From Jiella marina (lineage in GTDB: Bacteria; Pseudomonadota; Alphaproteobacteria; Rhizobiales; Rhizobiaceae): DNA of 64,000 bases. Position numbers and translations under genes: made by a program. Every line of letters begins with the position of its first letter. The stretch's first letter is position 1. Shown piece after piece: positions 48,092 through 58,021 of the stretch. The notes under the pieces were generated by a model that searched no databases, was not told the DNA's origin, and saw nothing but the letters and a program-made list of their open reading frames with translations. The stretch lies in NCBI RefSeq assembly GCF_024359545.1, contig NZ_JAKQZG010000008.1, positions 180,108 to 244,107 on the forward strand, written 5' to 3'.

Positions 48092-50365
48092 ATGGCAGCG
48101 TTGAACAGGAGCGATACCTCAGGTCCGCGCGTTCTGATGCGCCGTATCCGGGAGCTCATGATCGAGCCCCTGGAGGCGCAGGCGCGTCTCGACCAGATCG
48201 TCAAGCTGATCGCCAAGCACATGGAGACCGAGGTCTGCTCACTTTATGTGCTGCGCGCCGACGGGGTGCTTGAGCTCTATGCCACTGAGGGTCTGAACCC
48301 GGGTTCGGTGCACCTGGCGCAACTGCGGCTGGGCGAGGGTCTGGTCGGCACGATCGCCGCGACCGCGCGCTCCCTCAATCTTTCCGAGGCGCGCAATCAT
48401 CCGGCCTTCACCTATCTCCCGGAGACCGGCGAGGAGGTCTACAACACCTTCCTTGGCGTGCCGGTGCTGCGGGCCGGACGGACACTCGGCGTCCTCGTCG
48501 TGCAGAACAAGGCCGCGGGTCGCATCTATCCCGAGGAGGAATCGGAGGCGCTCGAGACCGTCGCCATGGTGATCGCCGAAATGATCGCCGCCGGCGGGCT
48601 CGAAGGGTCGTCTCGGCCGGGGGTCACTCTCGATCTGACCCGTCCCGTCAGCTACAATGGCACGCCGCTTTCGGACGGCATCGGCATCGGCCGGGTCATC
48701 CTGCACGAGCCGCGGGTCGTCGTCTCCAGCCTGTTCAACGAGGACCCCGAGACCGAGGTCTCCCGTCTCGGCCAGGCCCTGACCATCCTGCGGGCCTCGA
48801 TCGAGGATATGCTCGCGCGCCGCGAAGTCGCCGACGAGGGCGAGCATCGCGCCGTGCTCGAGACCTACCGAAAGTTCGCCCAGGATCGCGGCTGGGTGCG
48901 CCGGCTCGAAGAGGCGGTGCGCAACGGCCTGACCGCCGAGGCAGCCGTGGAAAAGGTGCAGTCGGACATGCGCGCGCGCATGATGCACCTGTCCGATCCC
49001 TATATCCGCGAGCGGCTGCACGATTTCGACGACCTCGCCAATCGGCTCCTGCGCCAGCTCATTGGTCAGGAGGGCATCGGTCAGGACGTGGAAGACGCGG
49101 TGGTCGTCGCGCGCAATATGGGCGCGGCGGAGCTCCTCGACTATCACCGTGGCCAGATCTGCGGTCTTGTTCTGGAGGAAGGCGCGGCGACCAGCCATGT
49201 GGTGATTGTCGCCCGCGCGCTGGGCATCCCCGTCGCTGGCCAGGCCAAGGGCGTCGTTTCCATGGCCGAGAACGGCGACGCGATCATCGTCGACGGCGAG
49301 AGCGGCGACGTCCATCTGCGCCCGGCGCAGGAGGTGCGCGACCTCTTTGCCGACAAGCTCCGCTTCCGCGCCGAGCGCAAGGAGCGCTATCGCTCGCTGC
49401 GCGACGTGCCGAGCCTATCGCGGGACAATGTGGCGATCAGCCTGCAGATGAATGCGGGCCTGCTCGTCGATCTGCCACAGCTTGTCGAATCCGGCGCGGA
49501 GGGGATCGGCCTGTTCCGCACCGAACTGCAGTTCATGGTGGCCTCCACCATGCCGCGCGCCCGGGATCAGGAACGGCTCTACACGGCGGTGCTCGATGCT
49601 GCCGGCGAGAAGCCGGTCACCTTCCGCACGCTCGATGTCGGGGGCGACAAGATCCTTCCCTATCTGGGCCACACGGTGGAGGAGAATCCGGCGCTCGGCT
49701 ACCGCGCCATGCGGTTGGCGCTCGACCGGCCGGGCCTCTTGCGGACCCAGCTTCGCGCACTTCTCAAGGCGGCGGCAGGCCGCGAAACCCGCATCATGTT
49801 TCCGATGATCACTGATCTTTCCGAGGTCCGGCAGGCGAAAGATCTGATCCAGCGTGAGCTCGAACGGCTGTCGCGTTTCGGCTACGAGACGCCGAGCCGA
49901 CTCAAGATCGGAGCGATGATCGAGGTCCCGGCGCTGCTCTATCAGCTCGATCCGTTGATGGAGATGCTGGACTTCGTCTCGATCGGCTCCAACGATCTCT
50001 TTCAGTTCTTCTTCGCCGTCGATCGCGGGAACGCCAATGTGGCAAATCGCTACGACGACCTCTCCGTGCCCTTCCTGAAGGCGCTGCGCGACGTGGTGCG
50101 AGCCGGGGAACGGCACAACGTGCCGGTTGCACTCTGCGGCGAGATGGCCGGCCGGCCACTGGCTGCCATGGCACTGATCGGGCTCGGGTTTCGCCGGATC
50201 TCGATGGCGCCGCCTTCGATCGGACCGATCAAGGCCATGCTGGTCGCCCTTGATGTCGGGGCTCTTTCTGAGGAATTGACGGCGCTTCTCGATTCCGGCG
50301 AGGGGGCCGGATCGGTGGGACCGTTCCTGAGAGATTTTGCGACGCGCCACGCGATCCCATATTAG
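48092..50365 (+). CDS. ptsP: PEP-protein phosphotransferase of the nitrogen PTS (EI-Ntr)
   Basis: A 757-residue protein. An N-terminal GAF domain (about 18-165; LDQIVKLIAKHMETEVCSLYVL) is followed by an Enzyme I module with the phosphohistidine loop GAATSHVVIVARALGIP and the PEP-binding barrel (GIGLFRTELQFM, RTLDVGGDK, SIGSNDLFQF, CGEMAG). It passes phosphate from PEP to NPr in the regulatory PTS. The ATG at 48092 matches rhizobial PtsP; the upstream open frame adds 26 residues without support. Confidence 0.94.
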   Translation: MAALNRSDTSGPRVLMRRIRELMIEPLEAQARLDQIVKLIAKHMETEVCSLYVLRADGVLELYATEGLNPGSVHLAQLRLGEGLVGTIAATARSLNLSEARNHPAFTYLPETGEEVYNTFLGVPVLRAGRTLGVLVVQNKAAGRIYPEEESEALETVAMVIAEMIAAGGLEGSSRPGVTLDLTRPVSYNGTPLSDGIGIGRVILHEPRVVVSSLFNEDPETEVSRLGQALTILRASIEDMLARREVADEGEHRAVLETYRKFAQDRGWVRRLEEAVRNGLTAEAAVEKVQSDMRARMMHLSDPYIRERLHDFDDLANRLLRQLIGQEGIGQDVEDAVVVARNMGAAELLDYHRGQICGLVLEEGAATSHVVIVARALGIPVAGQAKGVVSMAENGDAIIVDGESGDVHLRPAQEVRDLFADKLRFRAERKERYRSLRDVPSLSRDNVAISLQMNAGLLVDLPQLVESGAEGIGLFRTELQFMVASTMPRARDQERLYTAVLDAAGEKPVTFRTLDVGGDKILPYLGHTVEENPALGYRAMRLALDRPGLLRTQLRALLKAAAGRETRIMFPMITDLSEVRQAKDLIQRELERLSRFGYETPSRLKIGAMIEVPALLYQLDPLMEMLDFVSIGSNDLFQFFFAVDRGNANVANRYDDLSVPFLKALRDVVRAGERHNVPVALCGEMAGRPLAAMALIGLGFRRISMAPPSIGPIKAMLVALDVGALSEELTALLDSGEGAGSVGPFLRDFATRHAIPY

Positions 50366-50459
50366 TGCCGGCATGGCTGCCTTCCGACCGTCGCGACTCG
50401 TCGCCCGGGATGGCCGATTCCTGCCGCAATGATCCCAATCGCTTTTCGAACCGGAACAC

Positions 50460-51539
50460 ATGGCGACTCTGCCGAACACGACATTGAACGAAATTCTCGG
50501 ACGCTACGCCTATCTCGAAAGCGAGATGGCGAAAGGGCCGGATCATGAAGTCTATGCCAAGCTCGCGGCCGAGTATTCCTCGCTCGAGGAGGTGGTCGAG
50601 GCGATCGGCGCCTATCGCCGGGCAGAGGAGGAACTGAAAGGCTCGCGCGCTTTGCTGCACGACCCTTCCGCCGACCGTGAACTCCGCGACCTGGCAGAAG
50701 TCGAGATCGAGAGCCTGAAGGAGAATCTCGAGGAACTGACCCAGCGCATCCGGTTACTGCTATTGCCGAAGGACGCTGCCGACGAGAAGGGCGCGATCCT
50801 CGAAATCCGCGCCGGCACCGGCGGCTCGGAGGCGGGCCTCTTCGCTGGCGATCTGTTCCGCATGTATCAGCGCTATGCCGATCTCAACCGCTGGAAGGTC
50901 GAGGTCCTGTCGGCGAGCGACGGCGAAGTCGGCGGCTTCAAGGAAGTGATCGCCTCGATCAAAGGGTCGGGCGTCTTCTCGCGCCTCAAATTCGAGTCCG
51001 GCGTGCATCGCGTGCAGCGCGTGCCCGAAACCGAATCCGGTGGCCGCATCCACACCTCGGCGGCGACGGTCGCGGTTCTTCCCGAAGCCGAGGACATCGA
51101 CATCGACATCCGGCCCGAGGACATCCGCATCGACACGATGCGCGCGTCGGGTGCGGGCGGCCAGCACGTGAACACCACCGATTCGGCGGTGCGCGTGACC
51201 CACCTGCCGACAGGAATCGTCGTGACTTCCTCGGAAAAGTCGCAGCACCAGAACCGCGCGCGCGCCATGCAGGTCCTGAAGGCGCGCCTCTTCGACATGG
51301 AGCGTCAGAAGGCCGACGAGGAACGCTCCGCCGCGCGCAAGAACCAGGTGGGATCGGGCGACCGCTCCGAGCGCATCCGGACCTATAATTTTCCGCAGGG
51401 GCGCGTGACGGATCATCGGATCAATCTCACGCTCTACAAGCTCGACCGGGTGATCGAAGGGGAGATCGACGAGTTGGTTGATGCGCTGGTCGCTGATCGC
51501 CAGGCCCGCCAACTCGCCGCAGTTGGTGCTGACGGGTGA
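50460..51539 (+). CDS. prfA: Peptide chain release factor 1
   Basis: A 359-residue release factor with the [16 protein letters not shown] peptidyl-hydrolysis motif and the [18 protein letters not shown] segment. It reads UAA and UAG stops. Its GGQ glutamine is the target of PrmC, encoded just downstream. Confidence 0.97.
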   Translation: MATLPNTTLNEILGRYAYLESEMAKGPDHEVYAKLAAEYSSLEEVVEAIGAYRRAEEELKGSRALLHDPSADRELRDLAEVEIESLKENLEELTQRIRLLLLPKDAADEKGAILEIRAGTGGSEAGLFAGDLFRMYQRYADLNRWKVEVLSASDGEVGGFKEVIASIKGSGVFSRLKFESGVHRVQRVPETESGGRIHTSAATVAVLPEAEDIDIDIRPEDIRIDTMRASGAGGQHVNTTDSAVRVTHLPTGIVVTSSEKSQHQNRARAMQVLKARLFDMERQKADEERSAARKNQVGSGDRSERIRTYNFPQGRVTDHRINLTLYKLDRVIEGEIDELVDALVADRQARQLAAVGADG

Positions 51540-51561
51540 GCACGGGGTGGGTTTTGCCGCC

Positions 51562-52437
51562 ATGCAAGCTGAAGAACCGCGCGCCCTGACAGTGGGGGAG
51601 TACCTGCGCCATGCGAGCGGGGCAATTCGAGAGGCAGGCTTCGCCACGCCGGACCTGGATGCCAGGCTGCTCCTTGCCGAAGTGCTCGGAGAGGAGCCCC
51701 GCGCGGTCCATCGCGGCAGTGGGACGATCGTCGAACCGGTGGCGGCGGGACGCTTCGAGGGTTTCCTCGCGCGCCGGCTCGCGGGCGAGCCGGTTCACCG
51801 AATTCTGGGGCGGCGCAGCTTCTACGACCATGAATTTCAGCTTTCCCCGGAAACGCTGGAGCCGCGGCCGGATACGGAAATCCTCGTCGAAGTGGCAAGG
51901 CCGCTCGTCGCCGATACGATCGCGCGGCAGGGCACCTGCCTTCTCGCCGACATCGGAACCGGCACGGGCGCAATCGCGATTTCCTTGCTCGCGATGTTTC
52001 CCGAGGCCCGTGCCCTGGCAATCGATCTGTCGCCCGGCGCCCTCGCGACGGCGCAGCGCAACGCGCTCACGGCAGGCGTCGCGGCGCGCATGGTCCCGGT
52101 CGCGGGCGACTATCTGGCAGCGATCGGCGGTCCGCTCGACATAATCCTGTCGAACCCGCCCTATATCCCCTCCGCCGACATTGCAGATCTGGACGCGGAC
52201 GTGCGCAATTTCGATCCGCGGCTGGCGCTCGACGGCGGCGCAGACGGGCTCGAGGCCTATCGCGCAATCGCAGCCAGTGCGGGGAACGCCCTGAAGCGCG
52301 GCGGGTCTTGCGTACTGGAAATCGGCCAGGGTCAGGCGCCAGCGATTGCTGCGATCTTCGCCGATCGCGGGCTTCGTCTGGAAGCTCAGACGCCGGATCT
52401 CGCGGGGATCATCCGGGTTCTCCACTTCGCCCACTGA
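51562..52437 (+). CDS. prmC: Release factor glutamine methyltransferase
   Basis: About 291 residues from the ATG at 51562. ADIGTGTGAIAISLLAMFP binds SAM and ILSNPPYIP is the NPPY motif for the Gln substrate. It methylates the GGQ glutamine of RF1/RF2. A GTG at 51529 and an ATG at 51478 inside prfA are less likely starts. A normal prfA-prmC operon. Confidence 0.93.
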   Translation: MQAEEPRALTVGEYLRHASGAIREAGFATPDLDARLLLAEVLGEEPRAVHRGSGTIVEPVAAGRFEGFLARRLAGEPVHRILGRRSFYDHEFQLSPETLEPRPDTEILVEVARPLVADTIARQGTCLLADIGTGTGAIAISLLAMFPEARALAIDLSPGALATAQRNALTAGVAARMVPVAGDYLAAIGGPLDIILSNPPYIPSADIADLDADVRNFDPRLALDGGADGLEAYRAIAASAGNALKRGGSCVLEIGQGQAPAIAAIFADRGLRLEAQTPDLAGIIRVLHFAH

Positions 52438-52777
52438 GCTAGCCTGCGCGGGGCTGAAGCTTTCGACACACCGGCAACATGGCCGGGAGATTTCGGAATG
52501 ATCGGGAGAAAAGGCTTGTAGCGCCGGGGTTTCCCCATTATTGTCCAGAGTGTACGGAGAAATCGAGGGGGACATCCTTAAGACGGCGCAGCCGAAGGAT
52601 GCTCGAGATGGCCGAATGGCTGTCCGTTAGACTGGTGGATCGCAACGCCAGACAAACCGACTTTATAACATCGTGATCGCCGCCCGTCCTTGAAGACCAG
52701 GGCCGCATCAGAGGAGCAATTCGCGCGCTCCCTTTGCTGAAGATCGAATTTTCAGCCCACAACAAGACAGGAAGAGC
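52438..52777. other. Leader region of the DUF4167 gene
   Basis: 340 bases between prmC and the DUF4167 gene. A 65-codon open frame at 52479-52676 has no family features and is not called. An AGGAAGAGC ribosome site precedes the ATG at 52778. No clear terminator or promoter was seen. Confidence 0.5.
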
Positions 52778-53767
52778 ATGAGGCCAGGACAACAGAAGAA
52801 CCGTATGCGCGGTCGTGGGCGCAAGGGTCCGAATCCGCTTTCCCGCAATTACGAGTCGAACGGCCCCGATGTGAAGATTCGCGGTTCGGCGCAGCATGTG
52901 GCCGAGAAATATTCGATGCTGGCGCGCGATGCCGCCGCATCCGGCGATCGGGTCATGGCCGAGAACTATCTCCAGCACGCCGAGCACTACAACCGCATCA
53001 TCGCCGCAGCGCAGGCGCAGTTCCAGCAGCCGCGCGACGACCGCGACCAGCGCTCGAACGACGATGACGACGACGACGACAGCGTCGACAACAACACCAG
53101 CTATCGCGATCACCAGAACGAGCGCCGTTCGCGCGATGGTGACGGTCAGCGAAACCGCGACGACAATCAGCGGCGTCGCGACCGTGACAATCGCGATAAC
53201 CGTGACAACCGCAACGGCCGCGATCATGACGGGCGCGAGGACCGGCAGCAGCCGGCCGGCACCGGGCCGCAGCCGGTCGTCGGCCAGTCCGACCGCGATG
53301 ACAGTGGGTCCCGGGACGGCGCTTCGCAGGACAACCGGCCGAAGTCGCGCCGCGGTGCCGACAAGGACGAGGCTTCGCAAGCGACGGGCGAGGCGGCCAA
53401 CGAAGAGAATGTCGGCGTTTCGGCTGCTGAGGCCGTCGAAGAGACCGCGAGCCGCGCCAAGCGCCGCACGCGCACCCGCCGTCCGCGCCTGAGCGACAAG
53501 ATGGATGAGCAGGCAAGCGAGACGTCCGCAGAGAGCGTCGAAGCGCAAGCGGATTCTACTGGCGAAGAGGCCAAGTCTTCCGAAAAGGAAGCTGCGCCCC
53601 GCACGAGACGCCGGAAGAAGAGCGACGAAACTGCGGAGACCGGCGAGGAGAAGCCGAAGCCGGCGAAGAAGCGCGCCACGCGCTCGACCAAGAAGAAGAC
53701 CGACGATTCCGAGGATGGCGAAGGCCAGGGCGAAATGCCCGATTTCCTCATGGCCTCGAACGGCTGA
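52778..53767 (+). CDS. DUF4167 domain protein with long disordered tail
   Basis: A 329-residue protein. The conserved block is residues 1-85: basic MRPGQQKNRMRGRGRKGPNP, then GPDVKIRGSAQHVAEKYSMLARDA and MAENYLQHAEHYNRIIAAAQ. The remainder is low complexity, first Asp/Arg/Asn-rich (about 88-155), then Glu/Lys/Arg-rich, and likely disordered. The charged N-terminus suggests RNA or ribosome contact, but function is unknown. Location after prmC and before clpB is typical for rhizobia, although here another module intervenes. Confidence 0.88.
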   Translation: MRPGQQKNRMRGRGRKGPNPLSRNYESNGPDVKIRGSAQHVAEKYSMLARDAAASGDRVMAENYLQHAEHYNRIIAAAQAQFQQPRDDRDQRSNDDDDDDDSVDNNTSYRDHQNERRSRDGDGQRNRDDNQRRRDRDNRDNRDNRNGRDHDGREDRQQPAGTGPQPVVGQSDRDDSGSRDGASQDNRPKSRRGADKDEASQATGEAANEENVGVSAAEAVEETASRAKRRTRTRRPRLSDKMDEQASETSAESVEAQADSTGEEAKSSEKEAAPRTRRRKKSDETAETGEEKPKPAKKRATRSTKKKTDDSEDGEGQGEMPDFLMASNG

Positions 53768-53792
53768 ACCAGCCCGAGCCGTGTTAATGAAG

Positions 53793-53826
53793 AAGGGCGC
53801 CGCGTCTCGATCGCGGCGCCCTTTTT
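53793..53826 (+). terminator. Intrinsic terminator after the DUF4167 gene
   Basis: GGGCGCCGCG (53795-53804) pairs perfectly with CGCGGCGCCC (53812-53821) around a 7-base loop. It is followed by TTTTT, and AA/TT extends the stem. It also lies at the convergent end of the minus-strand VOC gene. Confidence 0.9.
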
Positions 53827-53841
53827 CGTGTCCTTCGCCGG

Positions 53842-54315
53842 TCAGCCTGCGGCGGCGGCCTCGATAGCGGCAATGTCGATCTTCTTCATCTCGATCATTG
53901 CCGCCATCACGCGCTTGGCTTTTTCGCGGTCGGGATCGGCGAGGAGCTTGTTCAGGATCGTCGGGATGATTTGCCAGGAAAGGCCGTAGCGGTCCTTCGC
54001 CCAGCCGCATTGCTCGCTTTCCGGATGGGCGGAGAGGCTCGTCCAGTAGCGGTCGACCTCTGCTTGGGTTTCGCAGGCGATCGAGAGCGAGATTGCCTCG
54101 TTGAAGGCGTGATAGGGGCCGCCGTTCAGGGCCTGGAAGCGGCGGCCGAAGAGGGTGAAGGCGACGATGAGGACGTCGCCTTCCTTGCCTCCCGGATAGT
54201 CGATCGTCGAGTGGGTGATCGTGTCGATCGAGGAATCGGGAAAGAGGCCGACATAGAATCCGGCCGCCTCCTCGGCTTTGCCGTCAAACCAGAGACAGGT
54301 CGCGAGCGTCTCCAT
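53842..54315 (-). CDS. VOC-family PhnB-like protein
   Basis: A 157-residue protein of the PhnB/3-demethylubiquinone-methyltransferase-like VOC group: CLWFDGKAEEAAGFYVGLFPDS, FQALNGGPYHAFNEAISLSI and CGWAKDRYGLSWQIIP. These small glyoxalase-fold proteins have uncertain substrates. Last gene of the minus-strand module that starts near the MarR gene. Confidence 0.85.
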   Translation of the reverse strand: METLATCLWFDGKAEEAAGFYVGLFPDSSIDTITHSTIDYPGGKEGDVLIVAFTLFGRRFQALNGGPYHAFNEAISLSIACETQAEVDRYWTSLSAHPESEQCGWAKDRYGLSWQIIPTILNKLLADPDREKAKRVMAAMIEMKKIDIAAIEAAAAG

Positions 54316-54326
54316 GCGCCGTTTCC

Positions 54327-55106
54327 TCAGCTCCTGCGCGGGCCGACGAGGCCGAAGCGGGCGCCTTGCGGATCCTGGCAGACGATCGTGTACGACCCGC
54401 CGGGGATCTCGCTCGGGCCATAAAGCGCTTTCCCTCCGGCCGCTTGCAGCCGCTTGTGGGCGGCGTCGATGTCGTCGACCGAGAAATAGACCTGCCAGCC
54501 CGACCCACCGCCGGGCGGCGTTTTCATCACCGCGCCGATCCGTTCCTCGCCCGCGAACCAGAATTTGTAGTCGCCGAGATCGCCCATGGGCATGGCGCCG
54601 TCCTGCTTCAGGCCGAGAAGATCGCTATAGAAGCCGACCGCCGCCTCCTGATCGGGCGTCGTCAGCTCGTTCCAGACGACATGGCCGGGAGGGGCCTTCA
54701 TGCCATCCATGAAGGCCTGGCTCGGTTCGTCCGAGAGAGCGCGCATCACATAGAAGACGCAGCCTTGCGGATCGGCCAGGAAGGAAAAGCGTCCGACCTC
54801 GGGAATGTCCATCGGCGGCATATGGACCGCGGCCCCGAGGCCGGTCGCCTTTTCGGTCGCCGAATCCACGTTGTTGACGCCGAAGTAGATCGCCCAGAGC
54901 GGCGGCATCGGCGCGCCGTCGGGCATTTTCATGATGCCGCCGACCATCGCCTCCCCGGCCGAGCAGATGCGGTAGTCGATGCCGGGCGGGCCCATCTCGG
55001 GCTTGGCGATCGTCCAGCCGACCACCTTGGCGTAGAACTCCTGGGCCGCATCCTGATCGGTGGTCAGGAGTTCGTACCAGATCGGCATGCCATGCGGATG
55101 GGCCAT
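54327..55106 (-). CDS. VOC-family protein, two glyoxalase-like units
   Basis: A 259-residue protein made of two VOC units. Unit one is MPIWYELLTTDQDAAQEFYA to DPQGCVFYVMR; unit two is VVWNELTTPDQEAAVGFYSD to DPQGARFGLVGP. The pairing of two betaalphabetabetabeta units in one chain completes a metal-site cavity. Substrate unknown. ATG at 55106; it sits 11 bases from the next VOC gene. Confidence 0.88.
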   Translation of the reverse strand: MAHPHGMPIWYELLTTDQDAAQEFYAKVVGWTIAKPEMGPPGIDYRICSAGEAMVGGIMKMPDGAPMPPLWAIYFGVNNVDSATEKATGLGAAVHMPPMDIPEVGRFSFLADPQGCVFYVMRALSDEPSQAFMDGMKAPPGHVVWNELTTPDQEAAVGFYSDLLGLKQDGAMPMGDLGDYKFWFAGEERIGAVMKTPPGGGSGWQVYFSVDDIDAAHKRLQAAGGKALYGPSEIPGGSYTIVCQDPQGARFGLVGPRRS

Positions 55107-55141
55107 GTTCGGCCTCCTGGGTTTGAGGGATGAGGTGGTAT

Positions 55142-55867
55142 TCACACGCCCGGTGCGGTCGGAAGGATGGCAAATCCTCCGAAAATCATGCGTTTGCCAT
55201 CGAAGGGCATCTCCTGGGGCATCGCCTTCACGCGATCGTCTTCCATGAAGCCTTTCATGCCCCTGTCGCGGCTCGCCTTGTCGGGCCACTCGAGAAAGGC
55301 GAAGACGACGCCTTCGTCGTCCTTTGCATGCGCAGCGCGCCAGAAATCGGTGACCTCGCCATGAGGGACATCCGCGCCCCAGGTCTCCACCTGACGGATC
55401 GCCCCATGATCGCGGAAGATCGGCCAACTCTTGATCGCCATCTCCCGATAGGCCTCGCGTTTGTCGTTCGGGACGGGGATGATGAAGCCGTCCACATAGG
55501 TGGAAGCGCCCGCTATGCTCTCATCCAGCAAAGGCTCGAAACTGCCGAAGATCATGCGCTTGCCATCAAACGGCATGTCGCCGATCGCCTGCATGCGCGG
55601 ATCGGTCATGATCTTCTGAACCGCCGCGTCGCATGCCGCTCTGTCGGAATATTCCATCCAGCCGAAGCAGACGGTCTCCGCCGCCGTCGCCTGAACCGCC
55701 ATCTTGAAGTCGTTGATCTTGCCGTCGGGCACGTCGTCGCCCCAGGCATCCACCACCCGCGAGGCGCCGAACTCCCTCATTAGAGCCGTCGTTTTCGTCG
55801 AATGTTCGATGAAGGCCGCGCGGTTTGCAGTGGGCACAGGTATGACAAAGCCATGAAAGTAAGCCAT
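55142..55867 (-). CDS. Tandem DUF1428 protein
   Basis: A 241-residue protein with two DUF1428 copies (about 1-115 and 122-236). Each has an FVIPVP/FIIPVP start, a WGDDVPDGK or WGADVPHGE loop and an MPFDGKRMIFG end. Most DUF1428 proteins are single, about 117 residues, and have a dimeric alpha/beta-barrel fold, so this may be a fused dimer. Function unknown. Confidence 0.85.
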   Translation of the reverse strand: MAYFHGFVIPVPTANRAAFIEHSTKTTALMREFGASRVVDAWGDDVPDGKINDFKMAVQATAAETVCFGWMEYSDRAACDAAVQKIMTDPRMQAIGDMPFDGKRMIFGSFEPLLDESIAGASTYVDGFIIPVPNDKREAYREMAIKSWPIFRDHGAIRQVETWGADVPHGEVTDFWRAAHAKDDEGVVFAFLEWPDKASRDRGMKGFMEDDRVKAMPQEMPFDGKRMIFGGFAILPTAPGV

Positions 55868-55905
55868 GCGTCGTTCCTCCTATGAGGGGTATTTGCAGGA
55901 GCCGT

Positions 55906-56562
55906 TCAGTCCCTGTCAGGGGCGCCGAGCGGGAAATACGTGCGATAGGGCCGTGCTTCCTCGATGCATCGGGCGAAAGCCGGCCGGCGATTGAGGCGTT
56001 CGCGATAGGCGGAGACGGCCGGGAAGCGGTCGCCGAGGGCGTGCGTCCAGTCGGCATAGAAGAGCTGCGGGCCGGCCGAGCAGTCGGCGAGCGAGAAATC
56101 GTCTCCCGCCACCCATTCGCGGCCCCGCATGCGCCGGTCGAGATGGGCATAGGCCAGATCCAGTAGCGCGCGGGCACGCTCGACGCCGAGCGGGTCGCGC
56201 TCCCTCTCAGGCCGCAGGGCATCCTCGACAAACTTCTGCTGGGGAGTCGCGATGTAGTTGTCGAAGAAGCGATCCCAAAAGCGCACGTCGAGGGCGAGAT
56301 CGGGATCTGCCGGCAGGAAGCGGACGGGCCCCGGATGGTGGCGATCCAGATGCTCGATGATGACTGAGGCCTCCATCAGCGGCTTGTCGCGATCAAGCAG
56401 CATCGGAAACTTGGCGATCGGCCAGATCGCCCGCAATTCCTCCATCGCCGACGGCTCGTCCGGCGAGAGCATGCGATAGGTGAAGGGCGTGTCGTTCTCG
56501 TACAGCGCGATCAGCACCTTTTGGCAGTAGGACGAAAACGGGTGGGCAAAGAGCTGCAGCAT
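55906..56562 (-). CDS. Glutathione S-transferase family protein
   Basis: A 218-residue GST. The thioredoxin-fold part reads LQLFAHPFSSYCQKVLIALYEN with the cis-Pro in KFPMLL and MEASVIIEHLDRHH. The C-terminal helical part has WVAGDDFSLADCSAGP, the GST helix N-cap. Probable glutathione-dependent detoxification; substrate unknown. Confidence 0.88.
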   Translation of the reverse strand: MLQLFAHPFSSYCQKVLIALYENDTPFTYRMLSPDEPSAMEELRAIWPIAKFPMLLDRDKPLMEASVIIEHLDRHHPGPVRFLPADPDLALDVRFWDRFFDNYIATPQQKFVEDALRPERERDPLGVERARALLDLAYAHLDRRMRGREWVAGDDFSLADCSAGPQLFYADWTHALGDRFPAVSAYRERLNRRPAFARCIEEARPYRTYFPLGAPDRD

Positions 56563-56570
56563 GACGAGGC

Positions 56571-57182
56571 TCAGCCTTCGTCGGGAAGGGCAAAGGAGCC
56601 GGTCCCGACCTCGCCCGAAGGCTCGAAGACGGCAATGGTGACGCCGTTATCGGAGACCCGGTGATCGATCATCCGGAAGGCTGCGGGCGCCGTGCCCGGA
56701 AGCGCGCGCTTGCCCGTCCCCAGGATGATCGGGAAGGTAATCAGGTACAGCCGATCGATCAGGCCGGCTTCCATGAGGCCGGGGTAGAGTGTGCTGGAGC
56801 CTTGCACGACGAGATCGGGGCCGTCAGTTTGCTTCAGCGCCGCGATCGCATCGAAATCGGCGAACTTGTAGGAATTCTCCCATTCGAGCGGTGCGTCGGA
56901 CGTGGTCATCACGTATTTGGCTGCCGCGTTAAAGGAGTCTGCGAACGCGTCGCCGGAGATCTTCGGCCAGTGGCTGGCGAAGATGTCGTAGGTCTTGCGG
57001 CCGAGCAGCAGATCGAAGGGTGGCGTGAAGATCGCGTCGATGAAGGCGCCGGTGGTCTCGCTGAAAAACGGCACGACCCAGCCGCCAAAGGCAAAGCCGC
57101 CGCTCTCGTCTTCATTCGGTCCGCCTGGCGCCTGGACGACGCCGTCCAGGGACTGGAACAATCCGGCCGTGATCTTTCGCAT
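56571..57182 (-). CDS. Dihydrofolate-reductase-like (RibD C-terminal) family protein
   Basis: A 203-residue protein: MRKITAGLFQSLDGVVQAPG, DLLLGRKTYDIFASHWP and LVVQGSSTLYPGLMEAGLIDRL fit the RibD-C/DHFR-like reductase family. It would use NADPH, but the substrate is unknown; it is not a housekeeping folate enzyme by sequence. Start at 57182 (MRKIT) is preferred over the upstream frame. Confidence 0.85.
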   Translation of the reverse strand: MRKITAGLFQSLDGVVQAPGGPNEDESGGFAFGGWVVPFFSETTGAFIDAIFTPPFDLLLGRKTYDIFASHWPKISGDAFADSFNAAAKYVMTTSDAPLEWENSYKFADFDAIAALKQTDGPDLVVQGSSTLYPGLMEAGLIDRLYLITFPIILGTGKRALPGTAPAAFRMIDHRVSDNGVTIAVFEPSGEVGTGSFALPDEG

Positions 57183-57299
57183 GCTGTCTGATCCCTGTTC
57201 GAGAGCGCGCAGATCGCTCGATCTCCGGCCCTTCAGCCACATGCGGTGCGTTTGCGGTTCTGGCCCGAAACGGTCCCGGCGCTGCGATTGTCGCCGAGT

Positions 57300-57974
57300 T
57301 TATGCCGCGCTCCCATAGCGCTCCGCGTTTTCCTGGAATGGCTCAAGCTGATCGGCGAGCGCCTTTTGAAAGCCTGGCCGGCATTCGCAGCGCGCAATGT
57401 ATCGCGCGAGCCTTGGAAAGCGTTCGAAGAGGCCTGTGTCGTGGGCCGGCCGGAGGACAGCCGCCGTCATGAGATCGGCGGCGGAGAAATCGCCCACCAG
57501 ATAGTCGGCTTCGCCGAGCGCGGCGTCGAGACGTTCAAGGCGCTTTTCGAAGCGCTCGATCGTCTCCGGCTTGAGCCGTGCAGCGGCTTCCTTGTCCCTT
57601 GCGAAGAGTTCGAGCCAGGCGAGCGTCATGAAAGGCGGCTCGACGCTGTTCAGAGCGGCGAAGAACCAGGACATCACCCGCCGGCGGGCAGTCAGGTCTT
57701 TCGGCAGGAGCGTTTCGCTCGCCTCGGCGATCGTCCAGACGATGGCACCGGACTCGAACATGGTCTCGCCGTCCATCTCCATGACGGGGATCTGGCCGAA
57801 GGGTTGCCGCGCGAGATGCGGGCCCTGGATTTTCTCCTCATGGGTGACGAGTTGGGTCTCGTAAGGCAGGCCGGCTTCCTCCAGCGCCCAGCGCACCCGG
57901 AGGTCGCGAACGTGACCCTGCGCGAAATTCGGCACCCAATCATAGGCAAACACGACAATCCGGGCATCGCGCAT
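57300..57974 (-). CDS. Glutathione S-transferase family protein
   Basis: A 224-residue GST: VRWALEEAGLPYETQLV, QPFGQIPVMEMDGETMFESGAIV and FSAADLMTAAVLRP. GGAGG supports the ATG at 57974. It is the first gene of the minus-strand small-enzyme run and is divergent from marR across 47 bases that hold a palindrome, so it is probably MarR-controlled. Confidence 0.88.
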   Translation of the reverse strand: MRDARIVVFAYDWVPNFAQGHVRDLRVRWALEEAGLPYETQLVTHEEKIQGPHLARQPFGQIPVMEMDGETMFESGAIVWTIAEASETLLPKDLTARRRVMSWFFAALNSVEPPFMTLAWLELFARDKEAAARLKPETIERFEKRLERLDAALGEADYLVGDFSAADLMTAAVLRPAHDTGLFERFPRLARYIARCECRPGFQKALADQLEPFQENAERYGSAA

Positions 57975-57998
57975 GAGGGGCCTCCCTTGACTTGAAAC

Positions 57999-58010
57999 GT
58001 TGATATCAAC
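57999..58010. promoter_or_regulatory. Palindromic putative MarR operator
   Basis: GTTGATATCAAC is a perfect 12-base palindrome centred in the 47-base region between the divergent GST and marR genes. MarR dimers usually bind such sites to control their own and the divergent promoter. Confidence 0.6.
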
Positions 58011-58021
58011 ATAATTAGTCC

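Noticed and set aside
52479..52676. Small gene between prmC and the DUF4167 gene
   Set aside because: Basic low-information peptide without ribosome site or family features.
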